A stretch of 64,000 nucleotides of DNA from positions 86,811-150,810 of IMG/VR virus record IMGVR_UViG_3300022933_000279, one strand, 5' to 3'. The position numbers and the translations under genes were made by a program. How positions within the stretch are numbered: the stretch's first letter is position 1; the number at the start of each line of letters is the position of its first letter. The notes below the pieces were generated by a model. The model did no database searches, was not told the origin of the DNA, and saw nothing but the letters and a program-made list of their open reading frames with translations. Shown here in pieces: positions 44,380-52,822 of the stretch. Origin of the DNA: a virus.

Positions 44380-46068
44380 ATGAAATTATTTGGATTTAAT
44401 ATTGAGAGAGATCGTAAACCCGACTTACCTGCACTAAGTTTCCCGGAAAATCAGGAAGGTGCTATCGAAGCCACTTCGGCTGGTGGTGCCTTTGCTTCTT
44501 ATCTTGATTTAGAGGCATCTGCTAAAACTGACGCTGATTTAATAATGAAATATAGGGAAATGGCAGAGCATCCCGAATGTGATATGGCAATTGAAAATAT
44601 TATTCAGGAAGCCATTGTTACCAACCAAGCAAGAAATCCCGTTGATTTAGACTTAACTCATACAGATTTATCAAAAAATCTTCAAGATAGAATTTCGGAT
44701 GAATTTGAAATTATCTTGAAATTACTTGATTTTAATAATCAAGCATATGATATTTTTAAGCGTTGGTATATTGAAGGTAGAATCTTTTATCATGCAATGA
44801 TAGATCCAAAAGAAATTGAAAAAGGAATTCAAGAATTAAGATTAATTGATTCTTTTAAAATTAAAAAAGTTAGACAAATAATCCCAGATCAAAAACAAGC
44901 ACCTGGTGTTTTCAAATTACCTAAATTTGAAGAGTATTATTTGTTCAATGAAAAAGGATTATTAACACCAAGTCAAATGGGTGTTAAGGTAGCTCCAGAT
45001 TCTATGATAATGGCACATTCAGGAATAATGACAAGAGATAAGAAATTCGTTGTTTCTCATTTACATAAAGCCATTAAAGGATTAAATCAATTAAGAATGT
45101 TGGAAGATGCTGTCGTAATTTATAGAATAGCAAGAGCACCAGAACGAAGAATATTCTATATTGATGTAGGCAACTTGCCCAAGCAAAAAGCTGAGCAGTA
45201 TCTAAAAGATATTATGACAAGATATAAAAATAAGCTTGTATATGATGCAGCATCTGGGGAGATCAAAGACGATAGACGACATCAATCAATGTTAGAGGAT
45301 TATTGGCTTCCACGAAGAGAAGGTGGAAGAGGAACGGAAATTTCTACTTTACCTGGTGGACAAAATCTAGGTGAAATGGAAGATGTTGATTATTTCAGAA
45401 AGAAATTATATCAATCATTAAATGTTCCTTTATCCCGATTAGAAGCTGATACACCTTTTGTATTAGGTAGAGCATCTGAAATTAGTAGAGATGAATTAAA
45501 ATTTTCAAGATTTATTGATAGAATTAGAATAAGATTTTCTCATCTATTTTTTCAAATAATGGAAAAGCAATTGATTCTTAAAAACGTTATTCATACATCT
45601 GAATGGCCAAAATTAAGAGAAACTATCAGATTTAATTATGCAATGGATAATCACTTTGCTGAATTAAAAGAACAAGAATTAATGACTGATAGATTAAATA
45701 TGATGAGGGACGTAGAAGAATTAGTTGGAAATTATTATTCTAAGCAGTTTGTTAAAGATAAGATTCTTAGACTTACACCAGAAGAACAAAAGAGAATCGA
45801 AAAAGAAATTAAAAAAGAAGAAAAAGAAGCTGAAGCAGATGGTGATCAATATCCGCCACAAGCAGGAATGCCACCGGTAGTTCCACCAGTTAATAAAATT
45901 AATGTACAGCCGGGAGCTGATCCAGGTGGTGGAACCTTTACGCCGGCGGATCAGGGCCTGGCAACATCTCAAGGAATGCAACAAGCTCAAGATGAAGTAC
46001 AACCAGAATTATTAGCAGGACAAAATTTATTAACGCTAAATAAGAAAAGAATATATGGTGGAAAATAA
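44380..46068 (+). CDS. 20: Portal protein gp20
   Basis: Dodecameric portal at the packaging vertex. Recognised by YREMAEHPECDMAIENIIQE, LDFNNQAYDIFKRWYIEGRI, LRLIDSFKIKKVRQI, YRIARAPERRIFYIDVGNLP, KQKAEQYLKDIMTRYKNKLV-YD, YWLPRREGGRGTEISTLPGG and DVDYFRKKLYQSLNVPLSRL. The 562-aa length is near T4 gp20 (524). The C-terminal tail (after residue 480) is Gly/Pro/Gln-rich and variable. Its end overlaps the next small gene by 14 bases. Confidence 0.97.
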   Translation: MKLFGFNIERDRKPDLPALSFPENQEGAIEATSAGGAFASYLDLEASAKTDADLIMKYREMAEHPECDMAIENIIQEAIVTNQARNPVDLDLTHTDLSKNLQDRISDEFEIILKLLDFNNQAYDIFKRWYIEGRIFYHAMIDPKEIEKGIQELRLIDSFKIKKVRQIIPDQKQAPGVFKLPKFEEYYLFNEKGLLTPSQMGVKVAPDSMIMAHSGIMTRDKKFVVSHLHKAIKGLNQLRMLEDAVVIYRIARAPERRIFYIDVGNLPKQKAEQYLKDIMTRYKNKLVYDAASGEIKDDRRHQSMLEDYWLPRREGGRGTEISTLPGGQNLGEMEDVDYFRKKLYQSLNVPLSRLEADTPFVLGRASEISRDELKFSRFIDRIRIRFSHLFFQIMEKQLILKNVIHTSEWPKLRETIRFNYAMDNHFAELKEQELMTDRLNMMRDVEELVGNYYSKQFVKDKILRLTPEEQKRIEKEIKKEEKEAEADGDQYPPQAGMPPVVPPVNKINVQPGADPGGGTFTPADQGLATSQGMQQAQDEVQPELLAGQNLLTLNKKRIYGGK

Positions 46069-46234
46069 TGGTAGAGAAATTATAGCAACAATTATTGATG
46101 ATATTGTTGCAGGCAGAGATTATAACGCACTGACTTCAGTCCAGAATGTATTACAAAAAAATACTGCTACAAGATTAACAGATTTTAAAAAAGACCAAGC
46201 TGAAACAATGTTTAAGGAAAAACAAGATGTTTAA
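46055..46234 (+). CDS. Small prohead-core-like protein, 59 aa
   Basis: Short frame between gp20 and gp21 (MVENNGREIIATIIDDIVAG, then VLQKNTATRLTDFKKDQAET). It overlaps gp20 by 14 bases and the next gene by eight. Position equals that of the T4 prohead core genes 67 and 68, and the helical V-L-x-x-N-x-A-x-R-L...K-x-x-x-A-x-x-M-F pattern is like the small core proteins of marine T4-like phages. The assignment to the core is an inference from position and pattern. Confidence 0.6.
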   Translation: MVENNGREIIATIIDDIVAGRDYNALTSVQNVLQKNTATRLTDFKKDQAETMFKEKQDV

Positions 46235-46514
46235 ATACGATAGAAAAACCTTTTTACCAACAGATCAACGTCAGGAATTGAATGAAATTAGTGACGATCA
46301 AAATCCTGAATTTATGTTTCAAACAATGCATATGAAGCTTGTGATTGCTATAGCGAATGGAAAAATTAACGCTAAAAAAGCGGCATTAGAAGAGTTGGCT
46401 AATCGTGGTTATGATAAAAACGGTAAATGGGTCGGATGGGATGAGAATCCTGCAAAAACTGCTCGAGAAACAAAAAGACGCGCAAAATTAAAATGGCTGT
46501 ACCCTTCCGGGTAG
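46227..46514 (+). CDS. Hypothetical protein, 95 aa
   Basis: Begins MFKYDRKTFLPTDQRQEL, has a helical middle (FQTMHMKLVIAIANGKINAK) and a basic end (KTARETKRRAKLKWLYPSG). It overlaps the preceding small gene by eight bases. It is not recognised by family. A head-assembly role is suggested only by location between portal and prohead protease. The stop overlaps a small TACCC-TTCC-GGGTA hairpin at 46500-46513 without a T-run. Confidence 0.6.
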   Translation: MFKYDRKTFLPTDQRQELNEISDDQNPEFMFQTMHMKLVIAIANGKINAKKAALEELANRGYDKNGKWVGWDENPAKTARETKRRAKLKWLYPSG

Positions 46515-46550
46515 GAACGACAGAGCCAGTAAACTACGACATTAAATTAG

Positions 46551-46558
46551 TATAAATA
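46551..46558 (+). promoter_or_regulatory. Late promoter TATAAATA
   Basis: Exact box 25 bases before the ATG of the 88-aa gene at 46584, in an intergenic gap. Confidence 0.75.
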
Positions 46559-46583
46559 AAACATACACTTTAGAAAGTAGACA

Positions 46584-46850
46584 ATGAAATTAAAAGCTGC
46601 AAATACTGCTAGTACAACAACAAATTTGAGTTTAGGAAACGCTACTGCTGTAGCCGTAACTACTACCGCTGTTACATTAATTACTATTATAGATAGTGAC
46701 GGAACAGCATCGGGCACAGACGGAACTGTAGTTGGCTCAATTTCATTACCTGCTGGTTCAGTACAAATTATACAAAAAGATGCAGACCAGTTTATTAAGG
46801 CTAGTGTAACAAATGCGCAGTATACACCGGTTGCTAGGTCAAGTTATTAA
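46584..46850 (+). CDS. Small virion-type protein, 88 aa
   Basis: Thr/Ala/Ser-rich beta protein (MKLKAANTASTTTNLSLGN, then TDGTVVGSISLPAGSVQIIQ and KDADQFIKASVTNA). Similar short proteins with an L-P-A-G-S-V-x-I-x-K core occur in heads of marine T4-like phages, perhaps as capsid decoration. It has its own exact late promoter and ends nine bases before gp21, both consistent with a late abundant head protein. Confidence 0.65.
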   Translation: MKLKAANTASTTTNLSLGNATAVAVTTTAVTLITIIDSDGTASGTDGTVVGSISLPAGSVQIIQKDADQFIKASVTNAQYTPVARSSY

Positions 46851-46859
46851 GGAAAACAA

Positions 46860-47510
46860 ATGAAACTAATTTGCGAAGTAAATGAAGAAATAGAAACTCT
46901 GGTTGAATCAGAGGGAGACAAAAAAGGTTATTTCATTAAAGGTGTTTTCCTTCAAGCAGAACAGAAAAACAGAAATGGTCGCATATACCCTATGGAGACT
47001 ATGGCGAAAGAAGTTGATCGTTATAGTAACCAATACATTAAAACAAATAGGGCTTTTGGCGAACTAGGTCATCCAGATGGACCCACGATTAATCTGGAAA
47101 GGGTATCGCACATGATTAAAGAGTTGAAGCAGGATGGACCCAATTTTACGGGTAAGGCGAAAATCATGGAAACTCCCTACGGGAAAATTGTTAAGAACCT
47201 AATTGACGAAGGTGCGAAGTTAGGTGTAAGTTCCAGAGGAATGGGTTCTCTGAAAACTACAGGTGGAGCACAAATTGTGCAAAACGATTTTCATCTTGCA
47301 ACGGCTGGTGATATTGTTGCAGATCCTTCCGCCCCCATGGCTTTCGTAGAAGGCATCATGGAAGGTAGGGAATGGGTTTGGGATAACGGTATTTTAAAAG
47401 AAGCTGAAGTACAAGAAATTAAAAACGTTATAGTTAAAGAATTTGCTAAGAAAACGAGGGACGAATCGGTTTACGCTGAGTCTTTTGAAAAGTTTTTATC
47501 AAAGCTTTAA
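46860..47510 (+). CDS. 21: Prohead core protease gp21
   Basis: Serine protease (family S77) that matures the prohead by cleaving scaffold and capsid proteins after Glu. Catalytic H71 is in AFGELGHPDGP and S124/S125 in LGVSSRGMGSL; both blocks are invariant in the family. RNGRIYPMETM near residue 40 and FHLATAGDIVADPSAP near 145-160 are also conserved. The 216-aa length equals T4 gp21 (212). It is followed by its substrates, the scaffold and capsid genes. Confidence 0.95.
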   Translation: MKLICEVNEEIETLVESEGDKKGYFIKGVFLQAEQKNRNGRIYPMETMAKEVDRYSNQYIKTNRAFGELGHPDGPTINLERVSHMIKELKQDGPNFTGKAKIMETPYGKIVKNLIDEGAKLGVSSRGMGSLKTTGGAQIVQNDFHLATAGDIVADPSAPMAFVEGIMEGREWVWDNGILKEAEVQEIKNVIVKEFAKKTRDESVYAESFEKFLSKL

Positions 47511-47513
47511 TTT

Positions 47514-47521
47514 TATAAATA
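47514..47521 (+). promoter_or_regulatory. Late promoter TATAAATA
   Basis: Exact box four bases after the gp21 stop and 34 bases before the gp22 ATG. Confidence 0.78.
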
Positions 47522-47555
47522 TATACAGTAACTAAAAATTCATAGGAGATTGTAA

Positions 47556-48848
47556 ATGTCTGAACAAGAAACTGTCCAAAAACAGCAGTCTCTTGCCAAT
47601 AGTGTGAACGAACTAGAGACTTTAGCTCAACAAGCATTGGAATTAGATGGCGAGGCAAGGGAAGAGCTCGTTGAACAGATTAAAACACGATGCGAAGAAG
47701 AGGGTCTGTCTTCCCAAGAAACTGATGAGCTATTGGAAGAGATAGGTCTTGTTCAGGAAGCACGAGTGGTACAAGAGGCTGATAATAAACCTAAAGCTGG
47801 CAAGGGCGAATCTGCTGAAAAAGTAGATGGCGACCATGGTAAAGAACAACCTGATCCAAATCAAGTAAAAGGATCTGGTACAGCTATGGGCAACCCAGTT
47901 AAGGGAAAAGCAAAATGGAGCGATAAGGGTGAATCAATGGAAAAGGTAAAAGAAGATTCCTTACCTAAAACAAAAGCCGGTATGATGGCTGCTGTTTATG
48001 AGAGATTAGGAAAACTGAAGAAAGATCAGATTTCTTCTAATTACGAATCCATTCTAAAATCCTTAGATGTAGTAACAGAAGGCACAGAAGAGTCTACTGA
48101 TACAAAACCAATTGATGTCGCTGATGATATCAACGCATTAACCGAAGGCGAAGAGCTTTCTGATACATTCAAAGAAAAAGCAAGTACTATCTTTGAAGCC
48201 GCGGTGCAAGCTAAAGTAAATTCAGTAATAATTGAAAGAGAGCAAGAACTTGAAGAACAAATGACAGTTCAGCTTTCTGAAGAGATTGACGAATATAAAG
48301 AAGAGCTAGTTAATAAGGTAGATAGCTATCTTAACTATGTTTCTGAAGAATGGGTCAAGGAAAATAAACTTGCCATTGAAAAAGGAATCCGCACAGAATT
48401 AACAGAAGGATTCTTAGTTGGTCTTAAAAATCTATTTACTGAACATTACATTACAATCCCGGAAGAGAAAGTTGATGTTGTGGACGATCTATTTACAAAA
48501 GTAGAAGGTCTTGAAGAGCAACTCAACGGTCAAATTCAGAAAAATGTAGAAGTTCAATCAGAACTTACTAAGTTTAAAAAAGAAAAGGTCTTAGGCACTA
48601 TTACAAAAGACTTGACGGAAACCCAAAAAGAAAAAGTAGCAGATTTAGCTGAAAATGTTGATGCTGAAGACGCAGAGGACTTTGAACAGAAGGTTGAAGT
48701 ACTGAAGGAAAATTATTTTCCATCGGAAGACAAAAAAGTCGCAATGGTCGAAGACATAGAATCATCAAATGATGATGAATCCACTCCCACTCATTTACAA
48801 GAGGGAATGGATAAATACATGTCGGCTATTTCACGACAAGTTAGATAA
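47556..48848 (+). CDS. 22: Prohead core scaffold protein gp22
   Basis: Main internal scaffold, degraded by gp21 during maturation. Acidic, nearly all helix, with conserved regions GMMAAVYERLGKLKKDQISS, FKEKASTIFEAAVQAKVNSV and YLNYVSEEWVKENKLAIEKG. The C-terminal HLQEGMDKYMSAISRQVR is characteristic. At 430 aa it is longer than T4 gp22 (269), as in other marine T4-like phages, the excess being a low-complexity acidic/Gly-Lys segment near residues 70-130. GGAG ribosome site and late promoter precede it. Confidence 0.93.
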   Translation: MSEQETVQKQQSLANSVNELETLAQQALELDGEAREELVEQIKTRCEEEGLSSQETDELLEEIGLVQEARVVQEADNKPKAGKGESAEKVDGDHGKEQPDPNQVKGSGTAMGNPVKGKAKWSDKGESMEKVKEDSLPKTKAGMMAAVYERLGKLKKDQISSNYESILKSLDVVTEGTEESTDTKPIDVADDINALTEGEELSDTFKEKASTIFEAAVQAKVNSVIIEREQELEEQMTVQLSEEIDEYKEELVNKVDSYLNYVSEEWVKENKLAIEKGIRTELTEGFLVGLKNLFTEHYITIPEEKVDVVDDLFTKVEGLEEQLNGQIQKNVEVQSELTKFKKEKVLGTITKDLTETQKEKVADLAENVDAEDAEDFEQKVEVLKENYFPSEDKKVAMVEDIESSNDDESTPTHLQEGMDKYMSAISRQVR

Positions 48849-48872
48849 TAATAACAACTTTTTTTAGTAGTT

Positions 48873-48880
48873 TATAATAA
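48873..48880 (+). promoter_or_regulatory. Possible variant late promoter TATAATAA for gp23
   Basis: Near-consensus box 19 bases before the gp23 ATG, in the 51-base gap after gp22. Two bases differ from TATAAATA, so it is only a candidate. Confidence 0.4.
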
Positions 48881-48899
48881 AACATTTAGGAGATTAATA

Positions 48900-50228
48900 A
48901 TGTTTTTATCCGAAAATTTACAAGAGAAGTGGGGTCCTGTTCTTGACCATCCTGATCTTCCTCAAATCAAAGACTCTTACCGAAAAGCTGTTACAGCAGT
49001 TCTGTTAGAGAATGAGGAGAAGTCGATCCAGGAAGAAGGCGGTTCTTCACTTTTATTTGAGAGCTCTCCTACGAACGCTGTTGGTGCCGGTATAGGTAAT
49101 ACAGCTGGAAATATCAAGGGTTATGACCCAGTACTTATTTCTTTAGTTCGCAGAAGTATGCCTCTCTTAATCGCATACGATGTTTGTGGTGTTCAACCTA
49201 TGACAGGTCCGACTGGCTTAATTTTCGCCATGAAGTCCCGTTATGCAAGCCAGACTGGTTCAGAAGCACTTTTCAGTGAGTCTGATTCCGGAGTATCTGG
49301 ATTGAAAGCTGGTGGAACTTCCGCTCACACATCAAATGGTAACCCCGCGGCTGCCTCATCTAGTTCACTTGCATATCTCCCAGGTCGTGGAATGACTACG
49401 ACTACGGGTGAAGCACTTGGCGATTCAGCTTCCAATGCTTTCGCAGAAATGGCCTTCTCAATTGATAAGGTAACTGTTACAGCGAAAACACGTGCTCTCA
49501 AAGGTGAGTACACGATGGAATTGGCACAAGACTTAAAAGCAATTCATGGTCTTGATGCTGAAACTGAACTTTCAAATATTTTGAGTTCAGAGATTCTGTC
49601 GGAGATTAACCGCGAAGTTATCCGAACAATTTACGGTAACGCCAAAACTGGTGCCCAAACCAACGTAGCCTCCGCCGGTACATTCGATATGGATGTCGAT
49701 TCAAACGGTCGCTGGATGGTTGAGAAATTTAAGGGTCTCATGTTCCAGATTGAGCGCGAAGCTAATGCAATCGGGCACGACACACGTAGAGGAAAAGGGA
49801 ATATCCTTATGACTTCTTCGGATGTTGCTTCCGCACTGCAAATGGCAGGAGTGCTTGATTATCAATCTGCCGTTCCAGGTGGATCGTTGAATGTTGATGA
49901 TACACAATCAACTTTTGCTGGTACTCTTAATGGTCGTTACAAAGTATATGTTGATCCATATGCAACTATTCAAGACACAAACTGGTTTGTGATTGGATAT
50001 AAAGGTTCGTCAGCTTATGACGCAGGACTTTTCTACTGCCCATACGTTCCACTACAAATGGTACGTGCGGTTGGTGAGAATTCCTTCCAGCCAAAGATTG
50101 GATTCAAAACACGATACGGAATGGTATCGAATCCTTTCTCAACAGGAACCGCTGCATCCAGTGATGGATCACTCACATATAACACAAACGTTTATTACAG
50201 ACGATGTCTTGTTACAAACTTGATGTAA
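48900..50228 (+). CDS. 23: Major capsid protein gp23
   Basis: Main head subunit. The N-terminus ENLQEKWGPVLDHPDLPQIK, then YRKAVTAVLLENEEK, is the removable delta domain; LLFESS around residue 54 fits the gp21 cleavage rule (cut after a Leu-x-Glu). Core blocks YDPVLISLVRRSMPLLIAYD-VCGVQPMTGPTGLIFAMKS and LKGEYTMELAQDLKAIHGLD are diagnostic. The 442-aa length is typical of marine relatives, shorter than T4 (521). A TATAATAA box at 48873-48880, near the late consensus, and an AGGAG site precede it. A strong terminator follows. Confidence 0.97.
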   Translation: MFLSENLQEKWGPVLDHPDLPQIKDSYRKAVTAVLLENEEKSIQEEGGSSLLFESSPTNAVGAGIGNTAGNIKGYDPVLISLVRRSMPLLIAYDVCGVQPMTGPTGLIFAMKSRYASQTGSEALFSESDSGVSGLKAGGTSAHTSNGNPAAASSSSLAYLPGRGMTTTTGEALGDSASNAFAEMAFSIDKVTVTAKTRALKGEYTMELAQDLKAIHGLDAETELSNILSSEILSEINREVIRTIYGNAKTGAQTNVASAGTFDMDVDSNGRWMVEKFKGLMFQIEREANAIGHDTRRGKGNILMTSSDVASALQMAGVLDYQSAVPGGSLNVDDTQSTFAGTLNGRYKVYVDPYATIQDTNWFVIGYKGSSAYDAGLFYCPYVPLQMVRAVGENSFQPKIGFKTRYGMVSNPFSTGTAASSDGSLTYNTNVYYRRCLVTNLM

Positions 50229-50248
50229 TCTTGTATTAAATTAAGTGA

Positions 50249-50256
50249 TATAAATA
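50249..50256 (+). promoter_or_regulatory. Late promoter TATAAATA placed on a terminator edge
   Basis: Exact box 46 bases before the ATG at 50303. Its last base is the first base of the terminator's left arm. With T4 geometry the start site would be near 50262, inside that arm. Confidence 0.65.
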
Positions 50257-50294
50257 AGGGTAAGGGGTCTTAGATTTCCTTACCCTTTTTTTTT
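50256..50294 (+). terminator. Rho-independent terminator after gp23
   Basis: Perfect 10-bp stem (AAGGGTAAGG at 50256-50265 with CCTTACCCTT at 50278-50287), 12-base loop, and a run of nine T's ending at 50294. It should end the capsid transcript. Confidence 0.92.
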
Positions 50295-50302
50295 GAGGTT
50301 TC

Positions 50303-50818
50303 ATGGCAGCAACAAAACAACCAGACAATATAAATTATCTTTCGCCTACTGGATTCAGGTTCTCTTGTCAAGCTCTTCCTGAAACACAATTCTATTGCTC
50401 ACAGGCGGTAATACCTGGAGTATCTATCACAGAAATACCAGTAGCAACCCCCCACAGACAACATTGGGTAGCAGGTGATAATCTTGTATATGATGAATTT
50501 ACTATCACAATGATAGTAGATGAATATATGCGAAATTGGCAAGAAATTCAGGAATGGATACTTGGATTAGGTAAGCCAGAAAGTTTTCAACAATATGAAA
50601 GAGCTAAAGCTGCAGATAAAATTAAAACACAAGGCTCTTTATTTGTACTCACCGGTTCAAAAAACCCAGCATTAAGATTTGACTTTTATGACCTATGGCC
50701 AAAATCAATATCATCAATAAACTTTGATATTCAGGCCTCTGAAATTACATATGCAACAGCAGATGTAGCTTTTCAATATAACTATTATGAAATGACGAGA
50801 TTAAAACCATCAATGTAA
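50303..50818 (+). CDS. Tail-tube-like / tail completion protein (gp3 position)
   Basis: 171 aa. The start INYLSPTGFRFSCQALPETQ, then FYCSQAVIPGVSITEIPVAT and DNLVYDEFTITMIVDEYMRN, with WQEIQEWILGLGKPESFQQY, has the beta pattern of the gp19 tube superfamily. In marine T4-like genomes the gene between gp23 and uvsY is usually labelled gp3 (tail completion); the visible fold is more like gp19/gp54 tube-initiator proteins. So the tube superfamily is firm and the exact role (terminator ring or baseplate tube initiator) is not. It is separated from gp23 by a terminator and from uvsY by one base. Confidence 0.65.
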   Translation: MAATKQPDNINYLSPTGFRFSCQALPETQFYCSQAVIPGVSITEIPVATPHRQHWVAGDNLVYDEFTITMIVDEYMRNWQEIQEWILGLGKPESFQQYERAKAADKIKTQGSLFVLTGSKNPALRFDFYDLWPKSISSINFDIQASEITYATADVAFQYNYYEMTRLKPSM

Positions 50819-50819
50819 T

Positions 50820-51263
50820 ATGAAATTAAGTGAAATACAGTTGTTATGGCAAAAAGATTGTCATATCGACGATACTAAATTAGATGTTGAATTATTAAAA
50901 ATACCCAATCTTCATAGTAAATATTTGGAGTTATATAATGATGAATGTCTCCAACAAAGAAAATATTTCTACGAAAAAAAGAAGCTTCTAAAGTTAAAGA
51001 CTATTTACTATGCTGGTAAAATGAGTCAAGATGAATTAGAGGAACTCGGTTGGGAACCATTCATGTATAAAATTATTAAAGGATATGAACCTAAAATAGA
51101 AACATATCTTGCCGGTGATAATGATTTAATTAAAGCAGATGAAAAATTAGACTATATAAAACAGAAAGTAGATTTTCTAGAGTCAATTATCAAGTCCCTA
51201 AATACTAGAGGATATAATATTCGATCAGCAATTGACTTTTTAAGATTTACAATGGGATCATGA
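50820..51263 (+). CDS. uvsY: Recombination mediator UvsY
   Basis: Loads UvsX recombinase onto gp32-coated single-stranded DNA. MKLSEIQLLWQKDCHIDDTK, LDVELLKIPNLHSKYLELYN, then LGWEPFMYKIIKGYEPKIET and the ending GYNIRSAIDFLRFTMGS are the family pattern. 147 aa, near T4 UvsY (137). The stop overlaps the uvsW start by four bases, the same coupling order found in T4-like marine phages. Confidence 0.92.
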   Translation: MKLSEIQLLWQKDCHIDDTKLDVELLKIPNLHSKYLELYNDECLQQRKYFYEKKKLLKLKTIYYAGKMSQDELEELGWEPFMYKIIKGYEPKIETYLAGDNDLIKADEKLDYIKQKVDFLESIIKSLNTRGYNIRSAIDFLRFTMGS

Positions 51264-52708
51264 AGCTAAGTAAAGTAGATGATGTACATATGTTTATTGA
51301 TTGTGATGCTTCGCAGGCTGCAGAGCTAAACGACTACTTTACTTTTGAAATTCCAAATGCGAAATTTACTCCGTCATACAGAAATGGTTTCTGGGATGGA
51401 AAAATCAGATTGTTTGATGTTAGAAAAAGGCAACTGTACTATGGGTTATATGAATACGTTAAAAAGTTTTGTGAAACCGGAGACTATGAGTTACAAATTG
51501 ACGAAGGTGTTACGGTCGGGGATCATAATTTTAGTGATATTGATTGCACTAGATATAGTGAACGGCTTAATTTAAACTTAACTCCGAGAGATTATCAATT
51601 ACAAGCTGTTAGGCATTGTATTAATATGGATAGATGTTTACTTCTATCACCGACAGCATCTGGTAAATCTTTCATAATATATTTGTTACTTAGGTATTTT
51701 AATACAAGAAGTTTAATAGTGGTACCAACTGTATCACTAGTACAACAAATGTATACCGATTTTCAAGAATATAGTGATGATTGGAATGTTGAAGAACATT
51801 GTCATTTAATCACTGCTGGTACAGAAAAAGAAACCGATAAACAAGTTGTAATCTCTACATGGCAATCTATCTATGCTTTGCCTAAAGATTACTTTAAAGA
51901 GTTCCGCTTTATGGTTGGCGATGAAGCACATTTATTTAAAGCAAAATCTTTAACCTCAGTAATGAGTAAGCTAAAAAACTGTCGTTGGAAGTTTGGAACT
52001 ACTGGAACTTTAGATGATTCCCAAACTCATAAATTGATCCTTGAAGGGTTATTTGGTCCTGTTTTTCAAGTTACACAAACAAAAGATTTAATTGATGCAG
52101 GATACTTAGCTCAATTTAATATACAATGTATAGTATTCAGATATACACAAGAAGAAAAGTTATCAGCTAAAAAGTTTAATTACCAAGATGAGATTTCTTT
52201 CCTTATTAATCATGAAAAACGAAATAAATTCATTCGTAATCTTGCATGTGATCAAACAGGAAATACATTATTATTGTATCAATTCGTTGAAAAACATGGT
52301 GAAATATTATATAATATAATACAAGAAAAGGTAAATAAAGATAGAAAAGTATTTTTTGTTCATGGAGGAGTAGATGGATCAGACAGAGAAGAAATCAGAA
52401 GAATTACTGAACAAGAGCGAGATGCTATTATCATTGCAAGCTTTGGTACCTTTAGTACTGGTATTAATATTAGGAACCTTCACAATATCATTTTTGCTAG
52501 CCCTTCTAAATCTAAAATAAGGAACTTACAATCAATAGGTAGAGGGTTACGAAAAGGAAGTAAAAAAGAGGAAGCTACTTTGTATGATATTTCTGATGAT
52601 TTGTCTTATAAAACGTATACTAATTATACACTCAAACATTTTAAAGAGAGAATTTCTCAATATAATGAACAACAATTTAAATATCGTATGTTTCACATTG
52701 GAATCTAA
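51260..52708 (+). CDS. uvsW: Helicase UvsW
   Basis: Superfamily 2 RNA-DNA/branch-migrating helicase that dismantles R-loops and switches the phage from origin-dependent to recombination-dependent replication. N-terminal domain typical of T4-like UvsW (PSYRNGFWDGKIRLFDVRKR). Motif I is LLLSPTASGKSFII (K136), motif II GDEAHLFKAKS, motif III FGTTGTLDD and motif VI QSIGRGLRKG. The 482-aa length is close to T4 UvsW (503). A hairpin terminator follows the gene. Confidence 0.95.
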   Translation: MKLSKVDDVHMFIDCDASQAAELNDYFTFEIPNAKFTPSYRNGFWDGKIRLFDVRKRQLYYGLYEYVKKFCETGDYELQIDEGVTVGDHNFSDIDCTRYSERLNLNLTPRDYQLQAVRHCINMDRCLLLSPTASGKSFIIYLLLRYFNTRSLIVVPTVSLVQQMYTDFQEYSDDWNVEEHCHLITAGTEKETDKQVVISTWQSIYALPKDYFKEFRFMVGDEAHLFKAKSLTSVMSKLKNCRWKFGTTGTLDDSQTHKLILEGLFGPVFQVTQTKDLIDAGYLAQFNIQCIVFRYTQEEKLSAKKFNYQDEISFLINHEKRNKFIRNLACDQTGNTLLLYQFVEKHGEILYNIIQEKVNKDRKVFFVHGGVDGSDREEIRRITEQERDAIIIASFGTFSTGINIRNLHNIIFASPSKSKIRNLQSIGRGLRKGSKKEEATLYDISDDLSYKTYTNYTLKHFKERISQYNEQQFKYRMFHIGI

Positions 52709-52761
52709 ATTATATATTCCTCTGTGGCAACAACATATTTATTATAACATATCTAAATAAA

Positions 52762-52801
52762 AAAATCAAGGAAAAAATAAAAAAAATAAATCCTTGATTT
52801 T
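52762..52801 (+). terminator. Hairpin terminator after uvsW
   Basis: 11-bp perfect stem (AAAATCAAGGA with TCCTTGATTTT) around an 18-base A-rich loop, at the end of a 114-base gap. The T-rich tail is weak, but the A/T flanks could make it work in both directions. Confidence 0.7.
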
Positions 52802-52822
52802 ATTACAGAAATAGGGTATAAT
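52794..52822 (+). promoter_or_regulatory. Possible sigma-70 promoter upstream of the 434-aa gene
   Basis: TTGATT (52794-52799), 17-base spacer, TATAAT (52817-52822). The -10 box directly abuts the ATG at 52823, so the expected start site (about 52829) would lie inside the gene. Either the mRNA start lies upstream, or the true translation start is downstream. Confidence 0.35.
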
